Shown: piece after piece, positions 36,533 through 44,677 of the stretch
Layout: each line of letters begins with the position of its first letter
Position numbering within the stretch: position 1 is the first letter of the stretch
DNA from: CAZVGZ01 sp964627605
GTDB taxonomy: Bacteria; Latescibacterota; MWCZ01; CAZVGZ01
DNA: 64,000 nucleotides
Assembly: GCA_964627605.1 (NCBI GenBank)
Contig: CAZVGZ010000016.1
Coordinates: forward strand, 16,042 to 80,041
Direction: 5' to 3'
The notes under the pieces: generated by a model
Databases searched by the model: none
Told to the model about the DNA's origin: nothing
What the model saw: only the letters and a program-made list of their open reading frames with translations
Position numbers and translations under genes: made by a program

Positions 36533-37552
36533 ATGAGCTTTTCGCTGTCCGGGTGGCTCAGCAACGACATCGGGATCGACCTGGGCACAGCCAATACGCT
36601 GATCTACGTCAAGGACAAAGGGATTGTCCTGGACGAACCCTCCATAGTAGCGTTGGACCGTTCAACCCACAAACCGCTGGCGATAGGCCTTGAAGCCAAA
36701 AGGATGTTGGGGAGGGCACCTCACGAAATTGAGATAATCCGCCCGATGAAGGACGGAGTGATTGCCAATTTCGAGGTCACCGAGGAGATGCTTCGGGGAT
36801 TTATCGAAAAAGTCCAACGCAAAAAGCCGCTAATCAAACCGCGCATCGTGGTCTGCGTTCCCTCTGGCATCACCGAGGTCGAGAAGCGGGCCGTTCGCGA
36901 TTCGGCTCTGGCGTCTGGTGCTCGTGACGTGCATCTGATATTCGAGCCCATGGCTGCGGCTATTGGAGTGGACATGCCCATCCACGAACCGGTGGGGTCG
37001 ATGATAATCGACATCGGAGGCGGGACTTCGGAGATTGCGGTCATATCGCTCTCAGGGATAGTCAATCACCGCTCCGAAAGGATCGGCGGCGACGAGATGG
37101 ACGACTCGATCATTCATTACATCAAGCGCGAAACAGGGCTGTTGATCGGTCCCAGAATGGCCGAGGACCTGAAGTGCAAAATCGGCTCAGCGTATGAGCT
37201 CAACCCCGAGCTTGAGGCGCAGGTTCGTGGGCTTCATCTGACGGACAACATTCCACAGACTACGATAATCAAATCTGAAAACATCAGGGATGCGCTCGGG
37301 GAGTGTGTCGATCGCATAGTCCACGCTGTCCGCCAGACCCTTGAACTGACCCCTCCGGAACTGGCTGCGGACATTCTTGACCGTGGTATTATTCTCACTG
37401 GCGGCGGAGCGTTGTTGAGGGGGCTCGACCTACGGTTGAGGCACGAGACAAAACTGCCCATCAACGTGATTGAGGACCCGCTCACAGCGGTCGCACGCGG
37501 TACCGGGCGGGTGTTAGAGGCGTTTTCGGAATACCGCAAAGTGCTTTTTTAG
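36533..37552 (+). CDS. mreB: Rod-shape-determining actin homologue
   Basis: A 339-residue actin-fold protein. DIGIDLGTANTLIY is phosphate loop 1 (residues 12-25), IIDIGGGTSEIAVISLSG phosphate loop 2, EPMAAAIG and ILTGGGALLRGLD near the C-terminus. MSFSLSGWLS could form the amphipathic membrane anchor. MreB polymers guide elongation of the side-wall peptidoglycan. Start has AGGGGA seven bases upstream. It opens the classic mreB-mreC-mreD-mrdA-rodA order, all plus strand. Confidence 0.97.
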   Translation: MSFSLSGWLSNDIGIDLGTANTLIYVKDKGIVLDEPSIVALDRSTHKPLAIGLEAKRMLGRAPHEIEIIRPMKDGVIANFEVTEEMLRGFIEKVQRKKPLIKPRIVVCVPSGITEVEKRAVRDSALASGARDVHLIFEPMAAAIGVDMPIHEPVGSMIIDIGGGTSEIAVISLSGIVNHRSERIGGDEMDDSIIHYIKRETGLLIGPRMAEDLKCKIGSAYELNPELEAQVRGLHLTDNIPQTTIIKSENIRDALGECVDRIVHAVRQTLELTPPELAADILDRGIILTGGGALLRGLDLRLRHETKLPINVIEDPLTAVARGTGRVLEAFSEYRKVLF

Positions 37553-37669
37553 AGAGCGGCGTTCGGTAGTCAGAATTCTGTCCAGATGTTTTTCTAGGGT
37601 GCCATGATACTAAAATGAGGGCACCCGCTCCTCCTATCTTCGGTTCGCTCTTTCCTATCGGGACGACCA

Positions 37670-38485
37670 ATGGGTGCGATGTTCGAGTGGTTCATGGGAC
37701 ACCGACGCGGTGCGGTCCTCGCTGCGAGCATTCTAATCTCCCTCTTGATTATCGCCCAACCCACCGACGCTGGACTATCGCAAGCCCGTTGGATCGGGCT
37801 GCGGGCAGCAGCTTTTGGGCAGTGGATATTTCGGTGGCCTCTTCGCCTGGCTGAGCGACAGGGCGAAAACCGTTTTCTCAGGCACCGCGTGCTTGAGTTG
37901 TCCCGACGAAGGGTCGATCGCAAAGAGCTCTATCTTGAGAACAGCCGTTTAAGGCGTCTGCTCGATTTCTCCCGCGAGGAGCATTGGTCGTATCTGCCTG
38001 CCAAGGTGCTCGCCTATGGGCCAGACTCCCCTCCTATTACCGCAATGTTGGATGTTGGCACCGCAAGCGGGGTTGAGCGACATCAAGCTGTCGTGAGCCC
38101 TGAGGGGCTAGTGGGCCTTATCGACCACGATCCCGACGGGCAGATATCTTTGGTCCGTCTGTTGACGCATCCAGCGACGAGAGTAAGCGTCGTGGTTGAG
38201 AACGACGACAGGCCATCGGGTATAGTCGAGTGGCGTGATGACCGATTGACGTTGGGGCATGTGCCTGCCGAAAGCGGCCTGGCACCGGGAGATTCGGTTG
38301 TCTCCTCAGGTCTTGGTGGCGTGTTTCCACCAAGCCTTTTCATCGGAGTCATATCCTCGGCAGTAGAGGACCCAGACGCTATGTTCCAGACCGTAGAGCT
38401 CGATGCCGCAGTTGCCACGACACTTTTTGAAGAGCTTTTTGTCGTCCAGTATCGCCAATCCGAACCCGTCAGCGTCAAACCATGA
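37670..38485 (+). CDS. mreC: Rod-shape-determining protein MreC
   Basis: A 271-residue protein with one N-terminal membrane helix (about residues 13-32) and a coiled coil (about 62-98, RHRVLELSRRRVDRKELYLEN). The periplasmic beta domains show LAYGPDSPPITAMLDVGTASGV, GLVGLI and GDSVVSSGLGGVFPP, typical of MreC. It links MreB to PBP2 in the elongasome. The stop overlaps mreD by four bases. The ATG has only a weak ribosome binding site. Confidence 0.93.
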   Translation: MGAMFEWFMGHRRGAVLAASILISLLIIAQPTDAGLSQARWIGLRAAAFGQWIFRWPLRLAERQGENRFLRHRVLELSRRRVDRKELYLENSRLRRLLDFSREEHWSYLPAKVLAYGPDSPPITAMLDVGTASGVERHQAVVSPEGLVGLIDHDPDGQISLVRLLTHPATRVSVVVENDDRPSGIVEWRDDRLTLGHVPAESGLAPGDSVVSSGLGGVFPPSLFIGVISSAVEDPDAMFQTVELDAAVATTLFEELFVVQYRQSEPVSVKP

Positions 38486-38958
38486 ACGCCATCATTCAGC
38501 TTTTATGGTTGATCTGCGCCGTTGTAGTCCAATGGGCGTGGGGGTCAGCGATTAGCTTTGGAGGTGTGACGCCTTATCTCCCTCTGATACCCATCGCCCG
38601 GTTGGCGCTAAATGATGGCGAAGTTAGCGGCACGTCAGCAGGGTTTGTCAGCGGACTGGCAATGGACCTGTTCGTGCTGGATCGGTTTGGTGTAAGAGCG
38701 CTCGTTGGCGCTATCTTGGGCTATCTTCTGGGCGGCAGCCGCGACCGGTTGGCTGGAGATGCTTTGCAGACGCGACTGGTGCTCGTTGCGGCAGCCGTCG
38801 CGCTTCACGAGACTGCGGTGGCGGTGCTTGCTGGAGCCTGGAGCGTCGGAACGGTACCGTCAGCGGTGGCAAGTGGGGTATACACAGGAATTCTGGCGGC
38901 GATTCTGTGGGGTATCGCTGTGGTTTTTGATGGCTTGTCCGGCCGTTCATCGTCCTGA
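38482..38958 (+). CDS. mreD: Rod-shape-determining membrane protein MreD
   Basis: A 158-residue membrane protein with about five hydrophobic segments; the phrase GLAMDLFVLDRFGVRALVGAILGYLLGG is the conserved middle region (G-x-x-x-D, then G). It works with MreC and RodA in cell elongation. It starts inside the mreC stop codon region (ATGA overlap). A gap of 152 bases to mrdA contains nothing that I recognise. Confidence 0.88.
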   Translation: MNAIIQLLWLICAVVVQWAWGSAISFGGVTPYLPLIPIARLALNDGEVSGTSAGFVSGLAMDLFVLDRFGVRALVGAILGYLLGGSRDRLAGDALQTRLVLVAAAVALHETAVAVLAGAWSVGTVPSAVASGVYTGILAAILWGIAVVFDGLSGRSSS

Positions 38959-39110
38959 GACAGATGCTTGGCGAATGCGGTCACCAGGACTCGGGTGCTG
39001 TTTTTGGGCTAGCATCCAGACATTGCATCGGCCAGCAACTTCGACGGAGTCCGCTGCGGCAATGGGTTGTCAAAATTGTTTGCAGAATCAACATTCGAAT
39101 TGAAAGGTGA

Positions 39111-40901
39111 ATGAGGGTGGCAACACCGCAGAAAAGCCGCGAACGCGCCGTCATGCTGGTCTTGGTACTGTTTTTCGGCGGCTTGGTGGTCAGGTTGGCG
39201 GTGCTTCAGGTGGCGAACGCGGCGTCCTATCGCCAGCGTTCAGAGCAGAACGCGGTCAGGATTGTCCCCATCGACGCATTGAGAGGCCGAATCCTGGATC
39301 GCACCGGCCAGATTCTTGTGGGCAACCGTCCGTCCTACTCCGTGGCAGTGATTCCCGCCCAGCTTGGTGATGTAGATTCGGTCGTCGCCGGTCTGGCAAA
39401 ACTGTTGAATCTCCCGGCGCAGAGGATTCGCGAGAAAATACCCAAGCGGTTTCTCGCCAGGCACAGACCTGTTGTCCTTAAACGCGATGTGGGCTTCCAT
39501 ATAGTCGCGCAGATAGAGGAGCGCAGCGCGGAGCTGCCTGGGGTGCTCTATCTCGTTGAGTCCCGCAGGCGCTATCCAAAAGGGGCGATGGCTGCCCACG
39601 CGTTGGGCTATGTTCGGGAGATCAAAGAGAGCCAGCTTCACGCTGGATATGCGATGGGCGATCTAGTGGGCCAGAGCGGGCTGGAGTTGGTGTACGAATC
39701 TGTTTTGCGCGGGGAAAAGGGGCAGGAGTATCAGGAAGTGACCGCATCTGGCCGCGTGGAAGCGCGCAGGCGGCAAGAGCCGGTGCGGGGTGAAGATATC
39801 AACCTCAGTATGGACTTGATCGTGCAGGAGGTCGCCGAAGAAGCATTTCACGACACACTAAATGGGGCAGCTATCGCAATTGACCCCCGCACAGGCGAGG
39901 TACTAGCACTGGTGAGCCGCCCAGCCTATGATCCACGCGTGTTCGCTGGCGTTGTTTCACCCAAAATGTGGGGCCGCTTGAACAGCGATCCGCGCAGGCC
40001 GCTTTTCAATCGTGCGGTTAGCGGCACATATCCCCCTGGCTCTACCGCGAAGATGATCGCCGCGATGGCCGCCCTTGACAGCGGATTGGTCTCACGGCAC
40101 AGAGTTATGGAGCCTTGCTTGGGGCTGTGGCAGTTTGGGCGCCGATCCTTCGGGTGCTGGTTCGGTGAAGGCCACGGGATTCTCAGTCTGATCAATGCGA
40201 TTGAGACATCGTGCAATGTCTATTTTTATCAGCTTGGTAACATGGTCGGTCTGGATCTGTGGGCGCGAACCGCGTCCAAATTTGGACTCGGAGGGCGATC
40301 GGGCATCGATCTGCCAAACGAGGTCGAGGGGCAGATCGCCAGTCCAGAAATGATGGACCGGCTGCACGGCAAGGGCAAATGGTCTTTGGGTGAGATGCTC
40401 AATGTCGCGATCGGCCAGGGGCCGACGGTCACCACACCGATACAGATGGTCCGCTATGTGGCTGCGCTGGCGACCGGCAAGCTTTCGAGACCGCGCCTGA
40501 TTCTAGACCGCGTCGATACCACCTACTCTGGCCAAGACAAAGACTTCCGTGAGCCAGCCGCAATCGGGTTCGATGAAAACCATTTCGCGGACATTCGAGA
40601 TGCCATGCAGCTTGTCACTGAAGGCCATATCGGCACCGCCCACCGAGCGATGGTCTACGGTTTCCATACAGCTGGCAAAACCGGTACCGCTCAGAATCCG
40701 CACGGCCGCGACCACTCGTGGTTTGTAGGGTTCGCTCCGGCGACCGATCCAACGATCGCAGTGGCGGTCGTCGCTGAGAACGCCGGTCACGGCAGCTCAG
40801 TCGCTGCTCCTATCGCTGGTCGTCTGTTTCGTGCGCATCTGAATCGACCCGTGCCGTTGGAATCGGCACGGGCGCCGCGTCCCCCCCATGGAGACGACTA
40901 G
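39111..40901 (+). CDS. mrdA: Penicillin-binding protein 2 (elongation transpeptidase)
   Basis: A 596-residue class B PBP with an N-terminal membrane helix (about 15-35), a PBP dimer domain with RGRILDRTGQILVGNRPSY, and a transpeptidase domain whose motifs are S311-T-A-K (GSTAK), SCN at about 367 and KTGT at about 523 (AGKTGTAQNPHG). Each agrees with PBP2. It cross-links peptidoglycan in elongation with RodA. The ATG follows GAAAGGTGA. The tail is Pro-rich and ends HGDD. Next gene rodA starts nine bases after the stop. Confidence 0.96.
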   Translation: MRVATPQKSRERAVMLVLVLFFGGLVVRLAVLQVANAASYRQRSEQNAVRIVPIDALRGRILDRTGQILVGNRPSYSVAVIPAQLGDVDSVVAGLAKLLNLPAQRIREKIPKRFLARHRPVVLKRDVGFHIVAQIEERSAELPGVLYLVESRRRYPKGAMAAHALGYVREIKESQLHAGYAMGDLVGQSGLELVYESVLRGEKGQEYQEVTASGRVEARRRQEPVRGEDINLSMDLIVQEVAEEAFHDTLNGAAIAIDPRTGEVLALVSRPAYDPRVFAGVVSPKMWGRLNSDPRRPLFNRAVSGTYPPGSTAKMIAAMAALDSGLVSRHRVMEPCLGLWQFGRRSFGCWFGEGHGILSLINAIETSCNVYFYQLGNMVGLDLWARTASKFGLGGRSGIDLPNEVEGQIASPEMMDRLHGKGKWSLGEMLNVAIGQGPTVTTPIQMVRYVAALATGKLSRPRLILDRVDTTYSGQDKDFREPAAIGFDENHFADIRDAMQLVTEGHIGTAHRAMVYGFHTAGKTGTAQNPHGRDHSWFVGFAPATDPTIAVAVVAENAGHGSSVAAPIAGRLFRAHLNRPVPLESARAPRPPHGDD

Positions 40902-40910
40902 AGACTACCA

Positions 40911-42134
40911 ATGCCAGCCCCACGACAAGAGGCCGCCTGGCCACTTCTTTCTGCGACGATCGCGCTAATTCTTATCGGACTCGCGGCTATCTACAGCGCC
41001 ACCTTTCGCGCTGAGACCGCTCGAATCGCCGGATTGGCGGGGCAGCAAGGGGTGTGGGCGGTTTTGGCCGTCATCGGCCTTGTTGCGGCTGCGTGGATTC
41101 CTCAGAGGATTTGGGCGGCGTTGGCCTATCCGCTATTTGGAGTAAGCCTGCTCGCTCTGCTAATCGTTTTGGGGTTTGGAGCGCGTGGCATGGGCGCTGA
41201 ACGGTGGCTGGTTTTGGGCCCTTTGCGCATCCAACCCTCTGAGATGGCAAAGTTGGCTACGGTGTTGGCGTTGGCGCGGTATCTGTCTGACAGACGGGCG
41301 AACCTGTCCGAGCTGTCGGATGTTGTCAAGGCTGGTGGTTTCGCCCTCGCGCCACTATTTCTTGTGATTCAGCAACCGGATTTGGGGACAGCGCTGGTTT
41401 TTTCAGCGGTGTTCGTCGGCATGGCTTTTTGGGCTGGCGTACCGAATATCTTCCTCCTGGCTGCCCTAATGCCCATAGTTAACGTGGTATGCGCGCTTAC
41501 CGGTCTAGTAGCCTGGGCGATGTTCGTGATGGTGTTGGCGATTGTGTTGGCGGTAGTGCGGCCGCCTCTGATCTCGACTGTGGCGGCTATTGTCACAAAC
41601 GTTGCTGTCGGGATTGCGACGCCTGCTCTCTGGGGAGGTTTGGCGACCTATCAGCGCCAAAGGATTCTGACTCTGTTTGATCCAGAGTCCGACCCTTTGG
41701 GGGCCGGCTATCAAATCATCCAGTCCAAAGTCGCCGTTGGTTCAGGCGATCTGTTGGGTCGTGGTTGGCTGGAGGGGTCACAGACGCAGTTGGCCTATCT
41801 GCCGGAGAGGCACACCGATTTTGTGTTTTCAGTGATCGGTGAAGAGTTTGGATTCGTAGGTACTACATTTGTGCTGGGTCTGCTGTTTGTTGTGTTGTGG
41901 CGAGGGGTCGTCATCGCCAGGATGGTCAACAGCTCCTTCTCGTCGTTTGTATGTATCGGAGTCGTGACGTGGTTGGCGTTTCACACTGTTGTCAATGTGG
42001 GTATGACGGTGGGGCTGATGCCGGTGGTGGGGCTGCCTCTACCTCTGGTTAGCTATGGCGGTTCCGCGCTGGTGGCGAACTGTGTAGCCATCGGCATTGT
42101 TGCAGGCGCACGGCTGCGACGACTGGATTACTGA
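40911..42134 (+). CDS. rodA: Peptidoglycan glycosyltransferase RodA (SEDS family)
   Basis: A 407-residue SEDS protein with ten membrane helices. Conserved segments include LLSATIALILIGLAAIYSAT, RWLVLGPLRIQPSEMAKLA (QPSE), QQPDLGTALVF, the large periplasmic loop with RGWLEGSQTQLAYLPERHTD, FVFSVIGEEFGFVG and the C-terminal GLPLPLVSYGGSALV. RodA polymerises glycan strands for side-wall elongation and pairs with PBP2. Ends the mre cluster; a decayed gene follows ten bases later. Confidence 0.95.
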   Translation: MPAPRQEAAWPLLSATIALILIGLAAIYSATFRAETARIAGLAGQQGVWAVLAVIGLVAAAWIPQRIWAALAYPLFGVSLLALLIVLGFGARGMGAERWLVLGPLRIQPSEMAKLATVLALARYLSDRRANLSELSDVVKAGGFALAPLFLVIQQPDLGTALVFSAVFVGMAFWAGVPNIFLLAALMPIVNVVCALTGLVAWAMFVMVLAIVLAVVRPPLISTVAAIVTNVAVGIATPALWGGLATYQRQRILTLFDPESDPLGAGYQIIQSKVAVGSGDLLGRGWLEGSQTQLAYLPERHTDFVFSVIGEEFGFVGTTFVLGLLFVVLWRGVVIARMVNSSFSSFVCIGVVTWLAFHTVVNVGMTVGLMPVVGLPLPLVSYGGSALVANCVAIGIVAGARLRRLDY

Positions 42135-42144
42135 CTCCCCTCAG

Positions 42145-42588
42145 ATGAAAGCGCTTGAACGACACGGTCAGCAGGTGTTGGGGCGGCGGTTCCGGATGTT
42201 TTTCACAACGAGATAAAAAAAGAGATCACCGATGCGTGCGAGAGCGCCGGATACGATTTCAGCCCAGATGCCCTTAGGGTTGTGGCAAACAGCCGCATGT
42301 TCGCCGAGGATATCAATGTCGCTATGGCCGACGGCGGGCTTACTTGCGACCCCAGGACAGTGATCTCCATCACGCTGGGAGATCATGTGATAGAAACGTG
42401 GGGACTCAAGTTCAAACGTTGGCCTTCAGATGACACAGAGATCACAGAGTTAGGCGGCGTGCTCAGTGTGCCAATCTTGAGCGCTCTAAAAAAAAATCCC
42501 TGAGAAGGATGAGTTGTTCTATCTGGTGGGATCATCGCTGTCATACGACCAGTTCAAGCGGTTGCTCGTAGGCAGCACTATTAGCTAA
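42145..42588 (+). pseudogene. Decayed gene of unknown function after rodA
   Basis: A coding stretch in pieces. An ATG at 42145 opens MKALERHGQQVLG, which stops at TAA after 23 codons. A shifted frame continues AAVPDVFHNEIKKEITDACE, DFSPDALRVVANSRMF, and HVIETWGLKFKRWPSDDTE, ending at SALKKNP in a run of nine A. After a further shift the frame gives IPEKDELFYLVGSS and ends LLVGSTIS with TAA at 42588. So at least two indels, both in homopolymer or GC-rich runs. The pieces join to about 145 codons of a soluble protein that I do not recognise. Sequence error is an alternative to decay. Confidence 0.6.
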
Positions 42589-42757
42589 CACGCTCCCGTC
42601 AGTTTCTAGCAGGGCGGCTATTTATCCGGGCATTCCCTGATAGCGTTTGGTCAGAAACCGTCGGTGCTGGGCATCTCTTCAGAACGCTATCACTATCCGC
42701 CAAGCTCCTGTCGTGTTATCCTTGGTGGTCGGTTTTCCCCCAAATTTCTGGCTTCCT

Positions 42758-43744
42758 ATGTCCCGATCACCCATCGATCTGAACGCTACAGCACATACCG
42801 GTCTCAAGCCGTTCGCATGGCGCGGTATTACAGGGTTGGTGCCACCAGACTGGGATATCTCGGCGGTCTCCGGCACCCCGTCGGCAGGCTACATCGGTTT
42901 GGACGATGACCTTGCCAGACGGCTCGAGGTAAAGTGGGCCAAGGCCCGAAAACGCGGGCAGATGGGCCCTGGCGAAATGCTGACGCAGTATATCAAAGCC
43001 ATGCGGAAAAACCTCGAAAAAGGTCAAACGTTGGAGGTCGAACGCAACGCGAATGTAATCGGGTTCGACAGCTTGCCAGATGACCGTGAGGCGATCTCAT
43101 ACCAGTGGGAGCACGAGGACGGGCAGGGGTTGGGGCTGGTGTGGTACTGTTCGACCTGCGGCCAGGTTCTGATAGCTCAGATTCAAGGCTCCCGCAGCGG
43201 GTTCAACCTTCGCACAGCATCCAATGTTCTGACCTCACTGAAATGCCATCCAACTAGTGCGGCGCAGTTCTGGGCGGTTTTCGATTTTGGTTTCGCCTGT
43301 CCCCTCTCTTTTGTCCTTCAGAGGCACAAACTCCAGTCGGGACTTCTCAGCTTCGAATTCGCCCACGGCAGCGACAGGCTCTATGTCGAGCGTTTGGGGA
43401 TGGCAGAGACGATTCTGGAACACACCGATCCGACATTATGGGTTCCCAAAGTTCACTGGAAAAAACTGCGCCGACGTAGAATGCGTTTTCTAGAAACTGA
43501 CACTGGCAGTCATCTAGGATGGGCGATTGAAGGGGAGAAATGGAGGCTCCTATATCTTCTACCATCGCCGGTTTCTGACTGGATTAGGCGCGTGCTGAAA
43601 AAAGATTGGATCGCCGGTTATATGTGGGTGTGTCCTGAAGCCAATCGGCTGTTTATAGTGCGCGCAGAGGGGCCCCACTCAACCGAGGTCGCCAGCGCCG
43701 TGGCCGAATCTATCGAGTGTCATACCGAGCAGGACGGCGGCTGA
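42758..43744 (+). CDS. Conserved hypothetical protein, unknown function
   Basis: A 328-residue protein with no signal peptide or membrane helix. Recognisable local features are ITGLVPPDWDISAVSG followed by LEVKWAKARK near residues 22-65, one CxxC (YCSTCGQV) near 170, and an Arg-rich patch KKLRRRRMRFL in the second half. The chosen ATG 42758-42760 replaces a 37-residue longer frame that looks non-coding. It is two bases before the nitrilase-family gene, so the two may work together. I do not recognise a family and give no function. Confidence 0.6.
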   Translation: MSRSPIDLNATAHTGLKPFAWRGITGLVPPDWDISAVSGTPSAGYIGLDDDLARRLEVKWAKARKRGQMGPGEMLTQYIKAMRKNLEKGQTLEVERNANVIGFDSLPDDREAISYQWEHEDGQGLGLVWYCSTCGQVLIAQIQGSRSGFNLRTASNVLTSLKCHPTSAAQFWAVFDFGFACPLSFVLQRHKLQSGLLSFEFAHGSDRLYVERLGMAETILEHTDPTLWVPKVHWKKLRRRRMRFLETDTGSHLGWAIEGEKWRLLYLLPSPVSDWIRRVLKKDWIAGYMWVCPEANRLFIVRAEGPHSTEVASAVAESIECHTEQDGG

Positions 43745-43746
43745 AT

Positions 43747-44517
43747 ATGGTACTCCGCATTGCATGTGCACAGTTTGTCGCCGAAGCGGGCGATATTCCA
43801 GCCAACATGACGCGAATAGACGAGATGGCGTCCGAGGCTTCAAACGGTGGCGCCAAGATCGTTGTCTTTCCAGAGCTTATCACCACCGGCTATCTATCTC
43901 CTGAAGCTATCGCTCCCCTCGCCGAATCGATACCAGGACCAACCACATCTCGATTGGCAGAGATAGCACGATCCCACGACATATCAATGGATGTGGGCAT
44001 CGCCGAAAAAACGGACAGCGCACGGTATAACACCATGCTGCTCATAGGCCCGGATGGCGGCGAGCTGCTGCGTTACCACAAAGTCCACCTGTGGGACACG
44101 GAGCGAAAATGGGCTGATCCTGGCGACAGGTTTGATGTTGTGGAAAGCGACGGGGTTAAGTTGGGCATGTGGATCTGCTATGACACGAGGTTTCCAGAGG
44201 CTGCAAGGTCTTTGGCGATCTCAGGCGCAGAGCTGGCGCTAGTGGGATCGGCATGGTTGGGGCCGAGCGATGAGTGGGAGTTGGCAATCTGCTCACGGGC
44301 GATGGACAACGGGATATTTGTTGCTGCATCGGCGCTTCAAGGCCAGGAGTATAGAGGCGGCAGCCTCATAGTGGACCCCCACGGGGTTGTGATCGCGAGA
44401 GGCAATGAAGGTGAGGAAACCGTGGTTTTCGCCGACGTAGACTTGGCGGTCGCCTCCGAATTCCGTGAGCGTGTGCCGCTGCTGTCGCACCTGCGACACG
44501 ATGCTTATAGCGCTTGA
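43747..44517 (+). CDS. Carbon-nitrogen hydrolase (nitrilase family amidase)
   Basis: A 257-residue enzyme with the complete Glu-Lys-Cys triad of the superfamily: FPEL (Glu43), YHKVHLW (Lys112) and WICYDTRFPE (Cys144). N-terminal LRIACAQFVAEAGDI and WGLPSDEWELAICSRAMDNG-like text fit omega-amidase or N-carbamoylputrescine amidase-type members. It probably hydrolyses an amide or nitrile; exact substrate unknown. ATG 43747 sits two bases after the stop of the unknown gene. A hairpin terminator lies just after it. Confidence 0.9.
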   Translation: MVLRIACAQFVAEAGDIPANMTRIDEMASEASNGGAKIVVFPELITTGYLSPEAIAPLAESIPGPTTSRLAEIARSHDISMDVGIAEKTDSARYNTMLLIGPDGGELLRYHKVHLWDTERKWADPGDRFDVVESDGVKLGMWICYDTRFPEAARSLAISGAELALVGSAWLGPSDEWELAICSRAMDNGIFVAASALQGQEYRGGSLIVDPHGVVIARGNEGEETVVFADVDLAVASEFRERVPLLSHLRHDAYSA

Positions 44518-44527
44518 CCCGCCTGCC

Positions 44528-44558
44528 GCACTGTCGCACCTGACAGTGCTTTTCTTTT
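44528..44558 (+). terminator. Rho-independent terminator after the nitrilase gene
   Basis: A perfect eight-base inverted repeat, GCACTGTC and GACAGTGC, with a six-base loop, is followed by TTTTCTTTT. It starts ten bases after the stop codon of the nitrilase-family gene and reads correctly for plus-strand transcripts, separating that unit from uvrC. Confidence 0.85.
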
Positions 44559-44677
44559 GGGTCAATATATCGTCGGTATGGTCGGTGGCGGGTGGCAATT
44601 TCTGTCACCTTACGACGCGACTTGACCGCACCTGGGACCTCTCGTGACGCTATGAGCGTTCCAAAGGAGATCGCTGT

